From Planctomycetota bacterium (lineage in GTDB: Bacteria; Planctomycetota; UBA1135; UBA2386), in contig JADJPQ010000003.1 in NCBI GenBank assembly GCA_016713175.1, positions 1 through 64,000 on the forward strand: 64,000 nt of DNA, read 5' to 3'. Of the stretch, positions 25,347 to 33,183 are shown one piece after another. Below the pieces are notes generated by a model. It was given only the letters and a program-made list of their open reading frames with translations. It searched no databases and was not told the DNA's origin. Numbering within the stretch: position 1 is the stretch's first letter; every line of letters begins with the position of its first letter. The position numbers and the translations under genes were made by a program.

Positions 25347-26382
25347 CCGCGCCGAGCGCGATCGCGCCGGCCCAGCGATAGCGACTGGCCTGCACCTTGC
25401 GTTCCCCCTGCCGCCGGATCGTGCACAGCAGCGGTAGGCCGTCGGCCTGTTCGCCCGGTTGCACGATCCAGTGCCCGACGTAGGTCGCGCGATCGCCGCG
25501 CGGGTCGCGCCGCACCGCCACCTGCTGCATCGGCACCCCGGTGCGCAGGCGGCCGAGATCGAACCGGACGTCGCAGTCCGGCGTGCCGACGGCGATCACA
25601 TCGATGCGATCGCCGGCGACGAACGGGCCATCGTGGATGCGCGCCGGCGCGATCAGATGCAGCCGAGGCGCCTGCGGCGACAGCTCGCCGGCAAGGTCGC
25701 CGCCATTCAGGTCGACCACCGCAGCGCGCGCCACCGAACGGGTCAGTTCGCGCAGATGCGACGCGCGCAACCCGGCCACCGGTTCCGTCGCCGCCGAGAC
25801 GAAGCCGGTCGGGCCACCGGTCAGGCCCGAACCGACACTCTCGGTGCGTTCGGTCGAGAACAGGCTCCTGCCGCTGCCGCCATCGATCAGTTCGAGCCGG
25901 AGCCCCGCTTCGACGACCGTCTGCACGGCGTAGTACGAACGGTTCCACCGGTGCACATCGCCATACAACACGCCATCGACCTGCAGCACCCGCGCCACTT
26001 CAGCGGCGCGGCCCGGCACGCGCATCGCCGCGGCAAGCCCGGCGTGCGCGACCTGCGTGTCGGTCACCCACGGTTCGACGACCTCGAACGCGCCTTGCTG
26101 CAACCAGGCGACGACGGTCGATCGCGTCTCGGCGGCCAACCGGTCGCGCACCGGCAGATTGCCGGCCGAGACCTCGAGCGACAACAACTGACCGACCGGC
26201 GCCAGCGAGGCCGAAAGGAAGTCGTCGTCCGGCGCCGACACCGAGAACGGCATCACCGCGATCCGGTAGCCACCGGCGCGCAAAGCCGGCAGTTGCGGGT
26301 CTTCGCGGCGCGACACCGATGTTCCCGAACAGGCGGTCAACGCCAGAAGCGTCGCCACCACCACGATCGCCCGGACGTTCAT
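25321..26382 (-). CDS. Lipoprotein of the GNA1162/DUF799-like type
   Basis: 353 residues. Lipoprotein signal MNVRAIVVVATLLALTAC with Cys18. The domain at about 40-230 has YRIAVMPFSVSAPDDDF, VVAWLQQGAFEVVEPWV, VLQVDGVLYGDVHRWNRSYY and LELIDGGSGRSLF, the pattern of GNA1162/DUF799 and CsgG-like outer-membrane lipoproteins. The C-terminal ~100 residues look beta-rich. Third gene of an operon: its ATG overlaps the stop of the preceding lipoprotein gene by four bases (26379-26382). Its own end overlaps the peroxidase gene. Family known in Neisseria as a surface lipoprotein; the role here is unknown. Confidence 0.65.
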   Translation of the reverse strand: MNVRAIVVVATLLALTACSGTSVSRREDPQLPALRAGGYRIAVMPFSVSAPDDDFLSASLAPVGQLLSLEVSAGNLPVRDRLAAETRSTVVAWLQQGAFEVVEPWVTDTQVAHAGLAAAMRVPGRAAEVARVLQVDGVLYGDVHRWNRSYYAVQTVVEAGLRLELIDGGSGRSLFSTERTESVGSGLTGGPTGFVSAATEPVAGLRASHLRELTRSVARAAVVDLNGGDLAGELSPQAPRLHLIAPARIHDGPFVAGDRIDVIAVGTPDCDVRFDLGRLRTGVPMQQVAVRRDPRGDRATYVGHWIVQPGEQADGLPLLCTIRRQGERKVQASRYRWAGAIALGAVTSAVSAR

Positions 26383-27251
26383 GGCAGCCTCCGTTCACTG
26401 GTCGCGGTCTCGCCGAACCGGCCCACGGCATGCGCCCGCACCCGCGTCGGCGACCGTTCGGCCGGCAGATCGATCACGACGACCGCGATACCGTCATGCC
26501 ACGCGGTCGGCACACCGATCGGCCCGGGCTCGAAGTCGATCCGCACGATCGCCTCGGCCGGCGCCTCGACGCTCACCTGCCAGCGCTGGCCGTTCGCCGG
26601 CGCGCCTTCGGCGCGCACGACCATCGGTTCGCCGAGTGGCAACGGCAGCGCCACCGCCGGGGCCGCGGCCGGCGCCGGCAACACCCCGGCGACGTCTTCG
26701 ACGAACTCGTCGACCAGCGCAATCGACTGCGCCGGCGTACCATGCTGACCCTGGGCCCGGAGTTCGGCCAGCACCTGGCCGCTCATCAGCAGGAACCCGC
26801 CGAAGCGACTGGCCGTGTGCGAGCAGGTGAAGTAGCGACGTCCGTCGGCGCGATCGCACGCCACGTCGCCGCCGAATGCCTGGCGCCGGATCGCGAGCAG
26901 GTTGAAGCTGCTCTCGCTGAGCGCGGTACCGACGATCACCGCGTCGACGCCGAGTTCTCGAGCCATCGCCACCGGGGCCGCGACCGCCGGCGAGAACCGT
27001 TCCGGATCGGCGAGCCAGCCGCGCGCCGCCAACCGCTGGTCGATCGCCTCGACGCCGGGCACCGCGAACCCGCGCGCCCGCAAGCGCGCCACGAGCAACG
27101 CGCGCGCCAGATCGCGAGTGCGCAGATCGGCGTCGCCGGCGAACGGCAGCACCGCGACCCGGGCGGGGGCTGCCGCGGTGTCGTGCACGGTGTACGAGAC
27201 GCCGCCGCAACCCGCGGCCAGCGCCGACCACAGCAGTGCGACGCGCATCAC
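26379..27251 (-). CDS. Second lipoprotein of the operon, GNA1162-like fold
   Basis: 290 residues from MMRVALLWSALAAGC, a short lipoprotein signal. ARVAVLPFAGDADLRTRDLARALLVARLRARGF, IDQRLAARGWL and ARELGVDAVIVGTAL follow the same order of elements as the next protein (VMPF..., then VDGVLYGDV), so the two look distantly paralogous. A Cys pair (ACDRADGRRYFTCSH) may form a disulphide. Coupled by four-base overlaps at both ends (27248-27251 and 26379-26382). No specific function can be given; a heteromeric envelope complex with its operon partners is an inference from the coupling and shared fold. Confidence 0.6.
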   Translation of the reverse strand: MMRVALLWSALAAGCGGVSYTVHDTAAAPARVAVLPFAGDADLRTRDLARALLVARLRARGFAVPGVEAIDQRLAARGWLADPERFSPAVAAPVAMARELGVDAVIVGTALSESSFNLLAIRRQAFGGDVACDRADGRRYFTCSHTASRFGGFLLMSGQVLAELRAQGQHGTPAQSIALVDEFVEDVAGVLPAPAAAPAVALPLPLGEPMVVRAEGAPANGQRWQVSVEAPAEAIVRIDFEPGPIGVPTAWHDGIAVVVIDLPAERSPTRVRAHAVGRFGETATSERRLP

Positions 27252-27667
27252 GACCCTCCCACGGCGATCGCGCCCGTGCGTTCGCCGGCCGCCGTCTTGA
27301 CGACGAACGGGAACTGGCCAGCGTCATGGAAGCACAACGAGGCCACGCCCTGCGCCGGTACCGAGCGGGCGACGCCATGACCGGCTTCGTCCTGGAAGCC
27401 GAGCACGGTCGAACACTGCGCGCACGGCGGGAACGGCGCCTGCACACGGATCTCGATCGGCGCCGCAGTGGCGTTGCGGAACACCAGCACACCGAACACC
27501 GGCAAGCTCGCGGCCGGCGCCGGCAGGATGCCATCAGCGGTGATCGTCAACGTGCGCGCGGCGAAGTGCTCGTCGCGCGCCGGTCCGGGTGCGCTGCAGG
27601 CGACGCCGAACAACGCCAAGGCCGACGACAAGAGGGCACGACGAACGGCAAGACCATGATCTGGCAT
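27248..27667 (-). CDS. Small lipoprotein, cupredoxin-like
   Basis: 139 residues from MPDHGLAVRRALLSSALALFGVAC, chosen because it gives a lipobox (GVAC); the longer frame only adds Arg-rich sequence. The mature part is beta-rich. FGVLVFRNATAAPIEIRV and GQFPFVVKTAAGERTGAIAVGG have the strand spacing of cupredoxins, but the normal Cys-His-Met copper loop near the end is not conserved. A CAQC pair sits earlier, and LCFHD later. It could bind copper or another metal, or only share the fold. First gene of the three-lipoprotein operon. Confidence 0.55.
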   Translation of the reverse strand: MPDHGLAVRRALLSSALALFGVACSAPGPARDEHFAARTLTITADGILPAPAASLPVFGVLVFRNATAAPIEIRVQAPFPPCAQCSTVLGFQDEAGHGVARSVPAQGVASLCFHDAGQFPFVVKTAAGERTGAIAVGGS

Positions 27668-27737
27668 GCCGGTAGGATGCACCGCGAGCGGCGGGGTTTC
27701 ACGCCCGTCCGCGATGGAACGGCCCGGTAACCGTGGT

Positions 27738-29588
27738 TCAGCGGATCTCGACGCGAGCCTTCTTGCCCTTGGCCTTGCCCTTCTTCGCCGGCTTGGGCGC
27801 ATCGTCGCCGTCGCCCTCGCCCATCGCCTTCTTGACCTCGCCTTCGGCCTGCTGCATCGCCGCCTTCATCGCCTTGCCGATCACCTTCTCGAGCGACGCA
27901 TCGAAATCGCCGTCGCCATCGAGCAGCGAACGGACCAGGCCCTGCACATCGTCGGTCAGGCCGAGTTCGCGCAGATCCGCATCGTTGCCGATCTCGGTCA
28001 GCGCTTCGTCGACACCGGCCTTCATCGCCTGCTGCACCAGGCCGCCGAGGCCCGTCGTGAAGTCCTCGTTCTCGACCAGCGAATCGATCAGCTTGCCGAT
28101 GCCATCGCCGAGTCCCAGCCGGCGCAGGTCTTCGTCGGCGGCGATCTCCTTCTTGGCCATCCTGGCGGCGCCGCGAAGTGCCTTGCCGACCAGCCCATCG
28201 ATCGACTCACCCAGATTCAGGCCCTTGCCGCTGCCGATCGAATCGAGCAGGCCGAGCACGTCGTCCCGGATGCCCAGTTCGGCCAGATCCTCGTCGGCCG
28301 CGATCTCGGCCTTGGCCTCGGCCAGGCCTTGCTGGATCGCCGCGCGGACGTCGCCCCCGAGATCGCCGAGAGCCGGCACCATGCCGTCCTCGTCGACGAC
28401 TGCGACCTTCGTCGCCTTCTTCCTGGCAACCTTCTTCTCGACCTTGATCTTCGGCTGCGCTGGCTCCTGCTCGGCCTCGTCGCCCAGCCGTTCCAGCAGA
28501 CCACCGAGCTTGACCCCCTCGTCACCGAGTTCGCGCAGCAGCTGCTGCCGTTCGCGCGGACTCATCTCGCTGATGTCCTTGCCGTTGATGCGGATCTCGA
28601 TCCGCGGTTTGCGGTCGTCCTGCGCCAGCACCGGCGAACAGAACGCGCCGAGCGTCAGCGCCGCCAGTGGCAGCAGGGTCCAACGCGACAGACGGGACGG
28701 AACGGTACCTTCCAGGATCATCGACAGCCTCCTTTCGAATGCGCGGCGTTCGCTCGGCCTCGCGGCGAGGGCGAGCGGGACGGCCGCAGGTTGGTCTTCT
28801 TGCAGCGAACGGATCAACGCGTCGGCGTAGCCGAGCCGGGCCTCCGGCACGACGTTCAGCGCCCATGCGTCACAAGCGAGTTCGGCCTGTTCGCGCATCT
28901 TGGCGCGCGCAAACCAGAACAGTGGGTGCCACCACAGCGCGACGGCCAGCACCAGCTCGAACCAGGCCACCCAGTGATCGCGGCGCCGCAGGTGCGCCAG
29001 TTCGTGGGCCAGCACGGCCGTCCGCGCCGCACGATCCGCGGCGCCGAGCGTCCCGCTGTCGAGCAGCAGACACGGCTCCCACAGGCTCCAGACGAACGGC
29101 GATTTCGCGGCCGGGCACTCGATCAGCCGCGGGGCCGCGACCTCGAGGCGAACGGCCAACGCGGTGACCTCGGCCTGCAGCCAGCCCGGCGCGGTGGGCG
29201 CCCGGCGCAAACGCCAGGCTGCACGCAGCAACGCGAGCAGCAACGAGGCGGCGAACACGGCACTGCCGGCGATCCACAACACCACGGCCGGCGTCAACCA
29301 ATCGAACGACGCGACTGGCACCACTTCCGGGGCGGGGCTGCCAACGCCCGTGGGCGCGGCAAGTGCCGGCGATGCCACCAACATCGCGGGGGTCACCTCG
29401 ACGATCTCGACCGGCTGCGGCCACCAGTCCGGTTGCCATTGCAGCAGCGGCGGCGCCACGAGGCGGAGCAACACTGCGGCCCACAACAGGTGCGCCACCG
29501 CGGGGCGCGGGCGGCCGAATCGGCACACCACCAGGACGACCATCGCGAACGCCGCGGCCATGCCGGTGTTGGCGAGCAGCCAGTTCAT
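27738..29588 (-). CDS. M56 (BlaR1-type) membrane protease with tandem-repeat C-terminal domain
   Basis: 616 residues. Several TM helices in the first ~230 residues surround the zinc-protease motif AVLAHELAHLRRRDH (H195, E196, H199) typical of M56/BlaR1 signal-transducing proteases. A further TM lies at about 303-322. The outer part is not a penicillin-binding domain. Residues 414-590 contain three full and one partial copies of a ~52-residue helical repeat, keyed by EIAADEDLAELGI, EIAADEDLRRLGL and EIGNDADLRELGL. The end is Lys-rich. Family members sense a signal and cleave the partner repressor BlaI. The ATG overlaps the BlaI-type gene stop by four bases (29585-29588). Confidence 0.85.
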   Translation of the reverse strand: MNWLLANTGMAAAFAMVVLVVCRFGRPRPAVAHLLWAAVLLRLVAPPLLQWQPDWWPQPVEIVEVTPAMLVASPALAAPTGVGSPAPEVVPVASFDWLTPAVVLWIAGSAVFAASLLLALLRAAWRLRRAPTAPGWLQAEVTALAVRLEVAAPRLIECPAAKSPFVWSLWEPCLLLDSGTLGAADRAARTAVLAHELAHLRRRDHWVAWFELVLAVALWWHPLFWFARAKMREQAELACDAWALNVVPEARLGYADALIRSLQEDQPAAVPLALAARPSERRAFERRLSMILEGTVPSRLSRWTLLPLAALTLGAFCSPVLAQDDRKPRIEIRINGKDISEMSPRERQQLLRELGDEGVKLGGLLERLGDEAEQEPAQPKIKVEKKVARKKATKVAVVDEDGMVPALGDLGGDVRAAIQQGLAEAKAEIAADEDLAELGIRDDVLGLLDSIGSGKGLNLGESIDGLVGKALRGAARMAKKEIAADEDLRRLGLGDGIGKLIDSLVENEDFTTGLGGLVQQAMKAGVDEALTEIGNDADLRELGLTDDVQGLVRSLLDGDGDFDASLEKVIGKAMKAAMQQAEGEVKKAMGEGDGDDAPKPAKKGKAKGKKARVEIR

Positions 29589-30001
29589 CGGCCCTCCTTG
29601 CGACTGCGTTGCTCGGCGTCATCCAGCAACTTGCGGAAGTGCGCAATCTCGGCAGGCGTGAATCTCCCATTCTGGACCAACCGCAGCACGAGCGGCGCCG
29701 CCGCGCCGTCGAGGATCGCGTCCTTGACCTCGTCGAGTCGCTGCCCGGCGAACTGGTCGCGACTGACGGTCGCCCGGAAGACGTGGGCCAGGCCGCGTTT
29801 GTCGGCGGCGACACAACCCTTCTCCTGCAGCCGGAGCAGCAGCGTCTGCACGGTCGTGTAGGCCCAGTCCTGCCCGTCCGGACCGACCCGGTCGAGCACC
29901 TCGCGGACCGTCGCCGGTCCGCCCTCCCAGAGGGTGCGCAGAACGGTCAGTTCGGCCTCGGTGACGCTGGCGCCGCTGCGGCGAGGTGTCATGGCGGCCA
30001 T
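29585..30001 (-). CDS. BlaI/MecI-family winged-helix transcriptional repressor
   Basis: 138 residues from the ATG at 30001; a second Met at 29992 is possible. The winged helix is clear: VTEAELTVLRTLWEGGPATVREVLDRV and AYTTVQTLLLRLQEKGCV. The C-terminal part (about 80-130) is the helical dimerisation region that carries the cleavage site in the family. An AGGAGG Shine-Dalgarno (30018-30013 on the minus strand) lies 11 bases before the start, one of few in the window. It overlaps the M56 protease gene by ATGA. A dyad at 30014-30032, covering the Shine-Dalgarno, fits autoregulation. Expected to repress its own operon and perhaps the divergent haloperoxidase gene. Confidence 0.92.
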   Translation of the reverse strand: MAAMTPRRSGASVTEAELTVLRTLWEGGPATVREVLDRVGPDGQDWAYTTVQTLLLRLQEKGCVAADKRGLAHVFRATVSRDQFAGQRLDEVKDAILDGAAAPLVLRLVQNGRFTPAEIAHFRKLLDDAEQRSRKEGR

Positions 30002-30013
30002 AGTGCGCGCAAC

Positions 30014-30032
30014 CTCCTACAGAATGTCGGAG
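30014..30032. promoter_or_regulatory. Putative BlaI-type operator
   Basis: Imperfect 19-bp dyad: CTCCTACAG (30014-30022), one central base, ATGTCGGAG (30024-30032); 7 of 9 positions pair. It contains ACA-N3-TGT, close to the ACA-N2-TGT core of known BlaI/MecI operators. It lies 13-31 bases upstream of the repressor start and overlaps its Shine-Dalgarno. The spacing by one extra base lowers confidence. Confidence 0.5.
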
Positions 30033-30128
30033 TCGGTTGGGGCATTTTTCCCCTGCCAACCCGGAACCCCGCGAGCCTTGCGATTCGTGCGATACTGCCT
30101 TGGCTCCCTTCACGGCATCCCAAGCACC

Positions 30129-31367
30129 ATGAACCGAACCCGAAGTCTCTGCCTGATCCTGCTGTGCACCACAGCAACCGCCCAGGACCCCGTCCTCGAC
30201 TGGAACGGTGCCGCGCTCGCCGCGATCCGTTCCGGCGGCACTCCCCCGCCGGCGGCCGCCCGCAACCTCGCCATCTTGCACTCGGCGATCCACGACGCCG
30301 TCAACGGCATCGGTGGTCGTTACGAGCAGTACCTGGTACCGCCGAACGTACCCCAGAACGCGAACAAGCCGGCCGCCGTGATCGCCGCCGCGCACGATGT
30401 GCTCGTCGTGCTCTACCCGACGCAAGCAGCGACCTTCGACACGCTACAGACCACCCAACTGGCAACCATCCCCGATGGTGCGCGCAAGGCCGCCGGCGTC
30501 GCCTGGGGACAGTTCGTCGCGCAGACGATGATCGCCAGCCGTGTCGGCGACGGCTCGACCGCGCCCGCCAGCTATCCCGGCTCGACGACGCCCGGCCTGT
30601 GGCGCCCGACGATTTCGTTCGGCGGCGTCGTGCGCCCGGCGCTGCTGCCGCAGTGGGGCGGAGTGCGGCCATTCGCGCTGAACAGCGGCCAGCAGTTCCG
30701 GCCACCGGCGCCGCCCGCGCTGTCGTCGTTCCAGTACGGACTGGAGACGCTGCACGTGCAGTACTTCGGCGAAAGCGACGAGTCCTTCCGCACGGCCGAC
30801 CAGACGGAGATCGCGAACTTCTGGGGCTATGGCCCCGGCACCTCGACGCCGCCTGGTCACTGGAACCAGATCGCGACCGAGGTCGCGCATGCGCGGCCGC
30901 GGTCCCTGGCCGAGCACGCCCGGACCTTCGCGCTGCTGAACATCGCGATGGCCGACGCGGCGATCTGCTCCTGGGACTGCAAGTACGTCTACGGCCTGTG
31001 GCGCCCGATCACCGCGATCCAGCTCGCCGACACCGACGGCAATCCGTTGACCAACGTCGACGCGGACTGGACGCCGCTGCTGCCGACGCCGCCGTTCCCC
31101 GAGTACACCTCCGGCCACAGCACGTTCAGCGGCGCCGCCGCCGCGGTGCTGGCGAGCGCCTACGGCGACCGCACGCGTTTCTCGGCCGGCTCCGATGACC
31201 TGCCCGGCGTCCGCCGCAGCTACACGAGCTTCACGGGCGCGGCCTGGGAGAGCGGCATCAGCCGCATCTACGGCGGCATCCACTTCTGGTCCGCCAACGT
31301 CAACGGCCTGCTGGGCGGTTGGCATGTCGGCCAGTGGGCGGTCGATCACAAGCTGCGCCGCCGCTGA
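30129..31367 (+). CDS. Vanadium-dependent haloperoxidase (PAP2 superfamily), exported
   Basis: 412 residues from MNRTRSLCLILLCTTATAQ, a signal peptide. All three PAP2/vanadate-binding motifs are present: KYVYGLWRP (K-x6-RP), YTSGHSTFSG (SGH), and SRIYGGIHF (SR-x5-H). Conserved surroundings PPAAARNLAILHSAIHDAVN, FWGYGPGTSTPPGHWNQIA and PFPEYTSGHST match bacterial vanadium-dependent haloperoxidase-like proteins, which oxidise halides with H2O2. Halide specificity cannot be read from sequence, and some members act as phosphatases. It is divergent from the BlaI-type repressor gene, with only 127 bases between, so regulation by that repressor is possible. Confidence 0.9.
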   Translation: MNRTRSLCLILLCTTATAQDPVLDWNGAALAAIRSGGTPPPAAARNLAILHSAIHDAVNGIGGRYEQYLVPPNVPQNANKPAAVIAAAHDVLVVLYPTQAATFDTLQTTQLATIPDGARKAAGVAWGQFVAQTMIASRVGDGSTAPASYPGSTTPGLWRPTISFGGVVRPALLPQWGGVRPFALNSGQQFRPPAPPALSSFQYGLETLHVQYFGESDESFRTADQTEIANFWGYGPGTSTPPGHWNQIATEVAHARPRSLAEHARTFALLNIAMADAAICSWDCKYVYGLWRPITAIQLADTDGNPLTNVDADWTPLLPTPPFPEYTSGHSTFSGAAAAVLASAYGDRTRFSAGSDDLPGVRRSYTSFTGAAWESGISRIYGGIHFWSANVNGLLGGWHVGQWAVDHKLRRR

Positions 31368-31407
31368 ACGGCGATATCGTGTCGGGGCCGGTCCCGTGCC
31401 GGCCCGC

Positions 31408-32067
31408 ATGAACCCACGCCTGCTGACGCTGCCGCTGTTCGCCCTCGCCATCGGCGCCGCCCTCTGGTGGCAACAGGACCAGACCCTGCCGGCCGGCGTG
31501 CCGGCCTGCACCTGGCGGATCGGCGATCGCGCCACCGCCGCCGAGGCCTTCGAGAAGGTGACGGCGGACGCCCCGATCCGACTGGCGATCGCTGGTGACG
31601 GCTCGTGGCACTGGTATGTCGTGTCGTGGTCGCAAGAAGACGGCGCGATCGCGTGGTTTCCGACGCCAGGACTCAGGTCATCGCTGCAGAATCCGATCGG
31701 CGGCACTCGCACGCTGCTGCCGGGCCAGCACCACGAACGGCAACTCGGTTGGCCGATGCGCAGCGGCAACGCGGGCGTCACGACCTGGCTCGCCATCGCG
31801 AGCCAACGACCGCTGCCCGAACTCGTCAGCTACTTCGCCGGAGTACGCCAGGCCAGCAACACCGTGTTTGGCGACGGCAGCGTGACGGTGGTCATGCCGC
31901 CGGATGGCAAGCCGCTCGACGGACCGCGGCAACCGCTGACGCAGGCGCTGCTGCAGACAGCCATCGCCTCGCCGACCGAGGCCACCAACGGTCCGATGAC
32001 GCTGCTGCCGGGCCGCGGCGACATCTGGTTCGCGAAGTGGTCAGCGCTGTGCGCGAACGGCCGCTGA
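31408..32067 (+). CDS. Exported or membrane-anchored protein, unknown
   Basis: 219 residues from MNPRLLTLPLFALAIGAALWW, one N-terminal hydrophobic segment that is either an uncleaved anchor or a signal. The rest is soluble, with a beta-rich pattern: APIRLAIAGDGSWHWYVVSWSQEDGAIAWFPTPG and GPMTLLPGRGDIWFAKW. The first block is reminiscent of DUF4384-type domains (a description by shape). A -10-like TATCGT lies 27 bases upstream, 40 bases after the haloperoxidase stop. It converges with the acetyltransferase gene after a 15-base gap. No function proposed. Confidence 0.6.
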   Translation: MNPRLLTLPLFALAIGAALWWQQDQTLPAGVPACTWRIGDRATAAEAFEKVTADAPIRLAIAGDGSWHWYVVSWSQEDGAIAWFPTPGLRSSLQNPIGGTRTLLPGQHHERQLGWPMRSGNAGVTTWLAIASQRPLPELVSYFAGVRQASNTVFGDGSVTVVMPPDGKPLDGPRQPLTQALLQTAIASPTEATNGPMTLLPGRGDIWFAKWSALCANGR

Positions 32068-32082
32068 CGGCAATGCGCGCCG

Positions 32083-32571
32083 TCAGTCCAGCGCCTTGAC
32101 CATGAACACGTTGAAATCGGTGGCGGTGTAGTCGCCAAAGGCCCCGCACGACTGGAAGCCGTTGCGCCGGTACAACGCATGCGCGGCGGCAAAGGCATCG
32201 CCGGTGCCGGTCTCGAGCAGAAGGCGCAGGTAGCCGCGGTCTTGCGCCGTGCGCACGATCTCGTCGAGGATCGCCTGGCCGACACCGCGACGGACGAACG
32301 CCACGCGCGTCCGCATCGACTTGATCTCACCCGACCGCGGGTCGAGTTCCTTCAGGGCGCCACACCCGCACAGCACACCATCGATCCAAGCCGTCCAGAA
32401 CGTGACGCCCGGCGCGCGCAGTCGTTCGATCGCCAGCGCGTGCACGTGACCCGGCGGCGAACTGGCATGCATGCCAGCGAGGTGTTCGGCCACGAGCGCT
32501 TGCACCTCGGCGGTCGACAGGTCGTCCTGGCGCACGACGATGCGGCTCTGGTTGCCCGGCGCACCGGCCAT
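32083..32571 (-). CDS. GNAT-family N-acetyltransferase
   Basis: 162 residues from MAGAPGNQSRIVVRQDDLS. The acetyl-CoA binding region is RVAFVRRGVGQAILDEIVRTAQDRGY (R/Q-x2-G-x-G/A signature). The C-terminal block ALYRRNGFQSCGAFGDY is the usual last strand region. The full GNAT fold is present at normal length. The substrate is unknown. Third gene after an aminotransferase and GmhA on the same strand, only 3 bases downstream of gmhA, which suggests joint transcription. Could act on a small amine, a sugar or a protein N-terminus. Confidence 0.88.
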   Translation of the reverse strand: MAGAPGNQSRIVVRQDDLSTAEVQALVAEHLAGMHASSPPGHVHALAIERLRAPGVTFWTAWIDGVLCGCGALKELDPRSGEIKSMRTRVAFVRRGVGQAILDEIVRTAQDRGYLRLLLETGTGDAFAAAHALYRRNGFQSCGAFGDYTATDFNVFMVKALD

Positions 32572-32574
32572 CGC

Positions 32575-33165
32575 TCAGCTCGCCGGCGCCACGCCGGCCA
32601 TGCCATCCTCGACGGCAGCGCACAGCAGGTGCACGCACAACAGATGGCTCTCCTGGATCCGTGCCGTGTTGGTCGACGGCACCATCACGGCGATGTCGGC
32701 GAACTCGAGGCTGGCGCCGCGCTTCTCACCACACAGCACCGCGGTGCGGAGCCCGAGCCGGCGACCGGCCTGCAGCGCCGCGACGACGTTCTTGCTGCCG
32801 CCGCTGGTCGTGAACCCGATCAGCAGGTCACCGCGGCGACCGAGCGCTTCGACCTGCCGGGAGAACACGAACTCGTAGCCGGCATCGTTGGCGATCGCCG
32901 TCAGTGCCGGGACTTCGTGGCCGAGCGCGATCGCGGCGTACGGCGGTCGCTGCTTCTGCTCGAACCAACCGACCAGTTCGCCGGCGGCGTGCGCGGCGTC
33001 ACACGAACTGCCGCCGTTGCCGCACAGCAGGATCTTGCCGCCGGCCCGCAGCGTCGTGACCGCCTGTTCGCAGAGGGTCTGGATGGCCGGCAGACAATGG
33101 TCGAGCAGCCGCCGTTTGGTGGCGATGCTCTCTTCGATCGAAAGGCGCAGGACGTCGAGCTTCAT
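32575..33165 (-). CDS. gmhA: Phosphoheptose isomerase-like SIS protein
   Basis: 196 residues. SIS fold with GGKILLCGNGGSSCDAAHAAGELVGWF and DLLIGFTTSGGSKNVVAAL, the phosphosugar-binding loops of GmhA. The C-terminal IQESHLLCVHLLCAAVED matches the helix carrying the metal His in sedoheptulose-7-phosphate isomerases. GmhA makes D-glycero-D-manno-heptose 7-phosphate, the first step to ADP- or GDP-heptose for LPS or glycoproteins. No other heptose gene is in the window. DiaA, a close SIS relative, is an alternative but less likely given the context. A TAGACT hexamer (33183-33178) 12 bases upstream overlaps the stop of the aminotransferase gene and may give an extra promoter. Confidence 0.85.
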   Translation of the reverse strand: MKLDVLRLSIEESIATKRRLLDHCLPAIQTLCEQAVTTLRAGGKILLCGNGGSSCDAAHAAGELVGWFEQKQRPPYAAIALGHEVPALTAIANDAGYEFVFSRQVEALGRRGDLLIGFTTSGGSKNVVAALQAGRRLGLRTAVLCGEKRGASLEFADIAVMVPSTNTARIQESHLLCVHLLCAAVEDGMAGVAPAS

Positions 33166-33177
33166 CGGGCGCGGTGG

Positions 33178-33183
33178 AGTCTA
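33178..33183 (-). promoter_or_regulatory. Putative internal -10 element before gmhA
   Basis: TAGACT on the minus strand, its TAG being the stop codon of the aminotransferase gene, 12 bases before the gmhA ATG. No convincing -35 box. The same TAGACT lies upstream of the HEAT gene (36301-36296). Confidence 0.3.
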
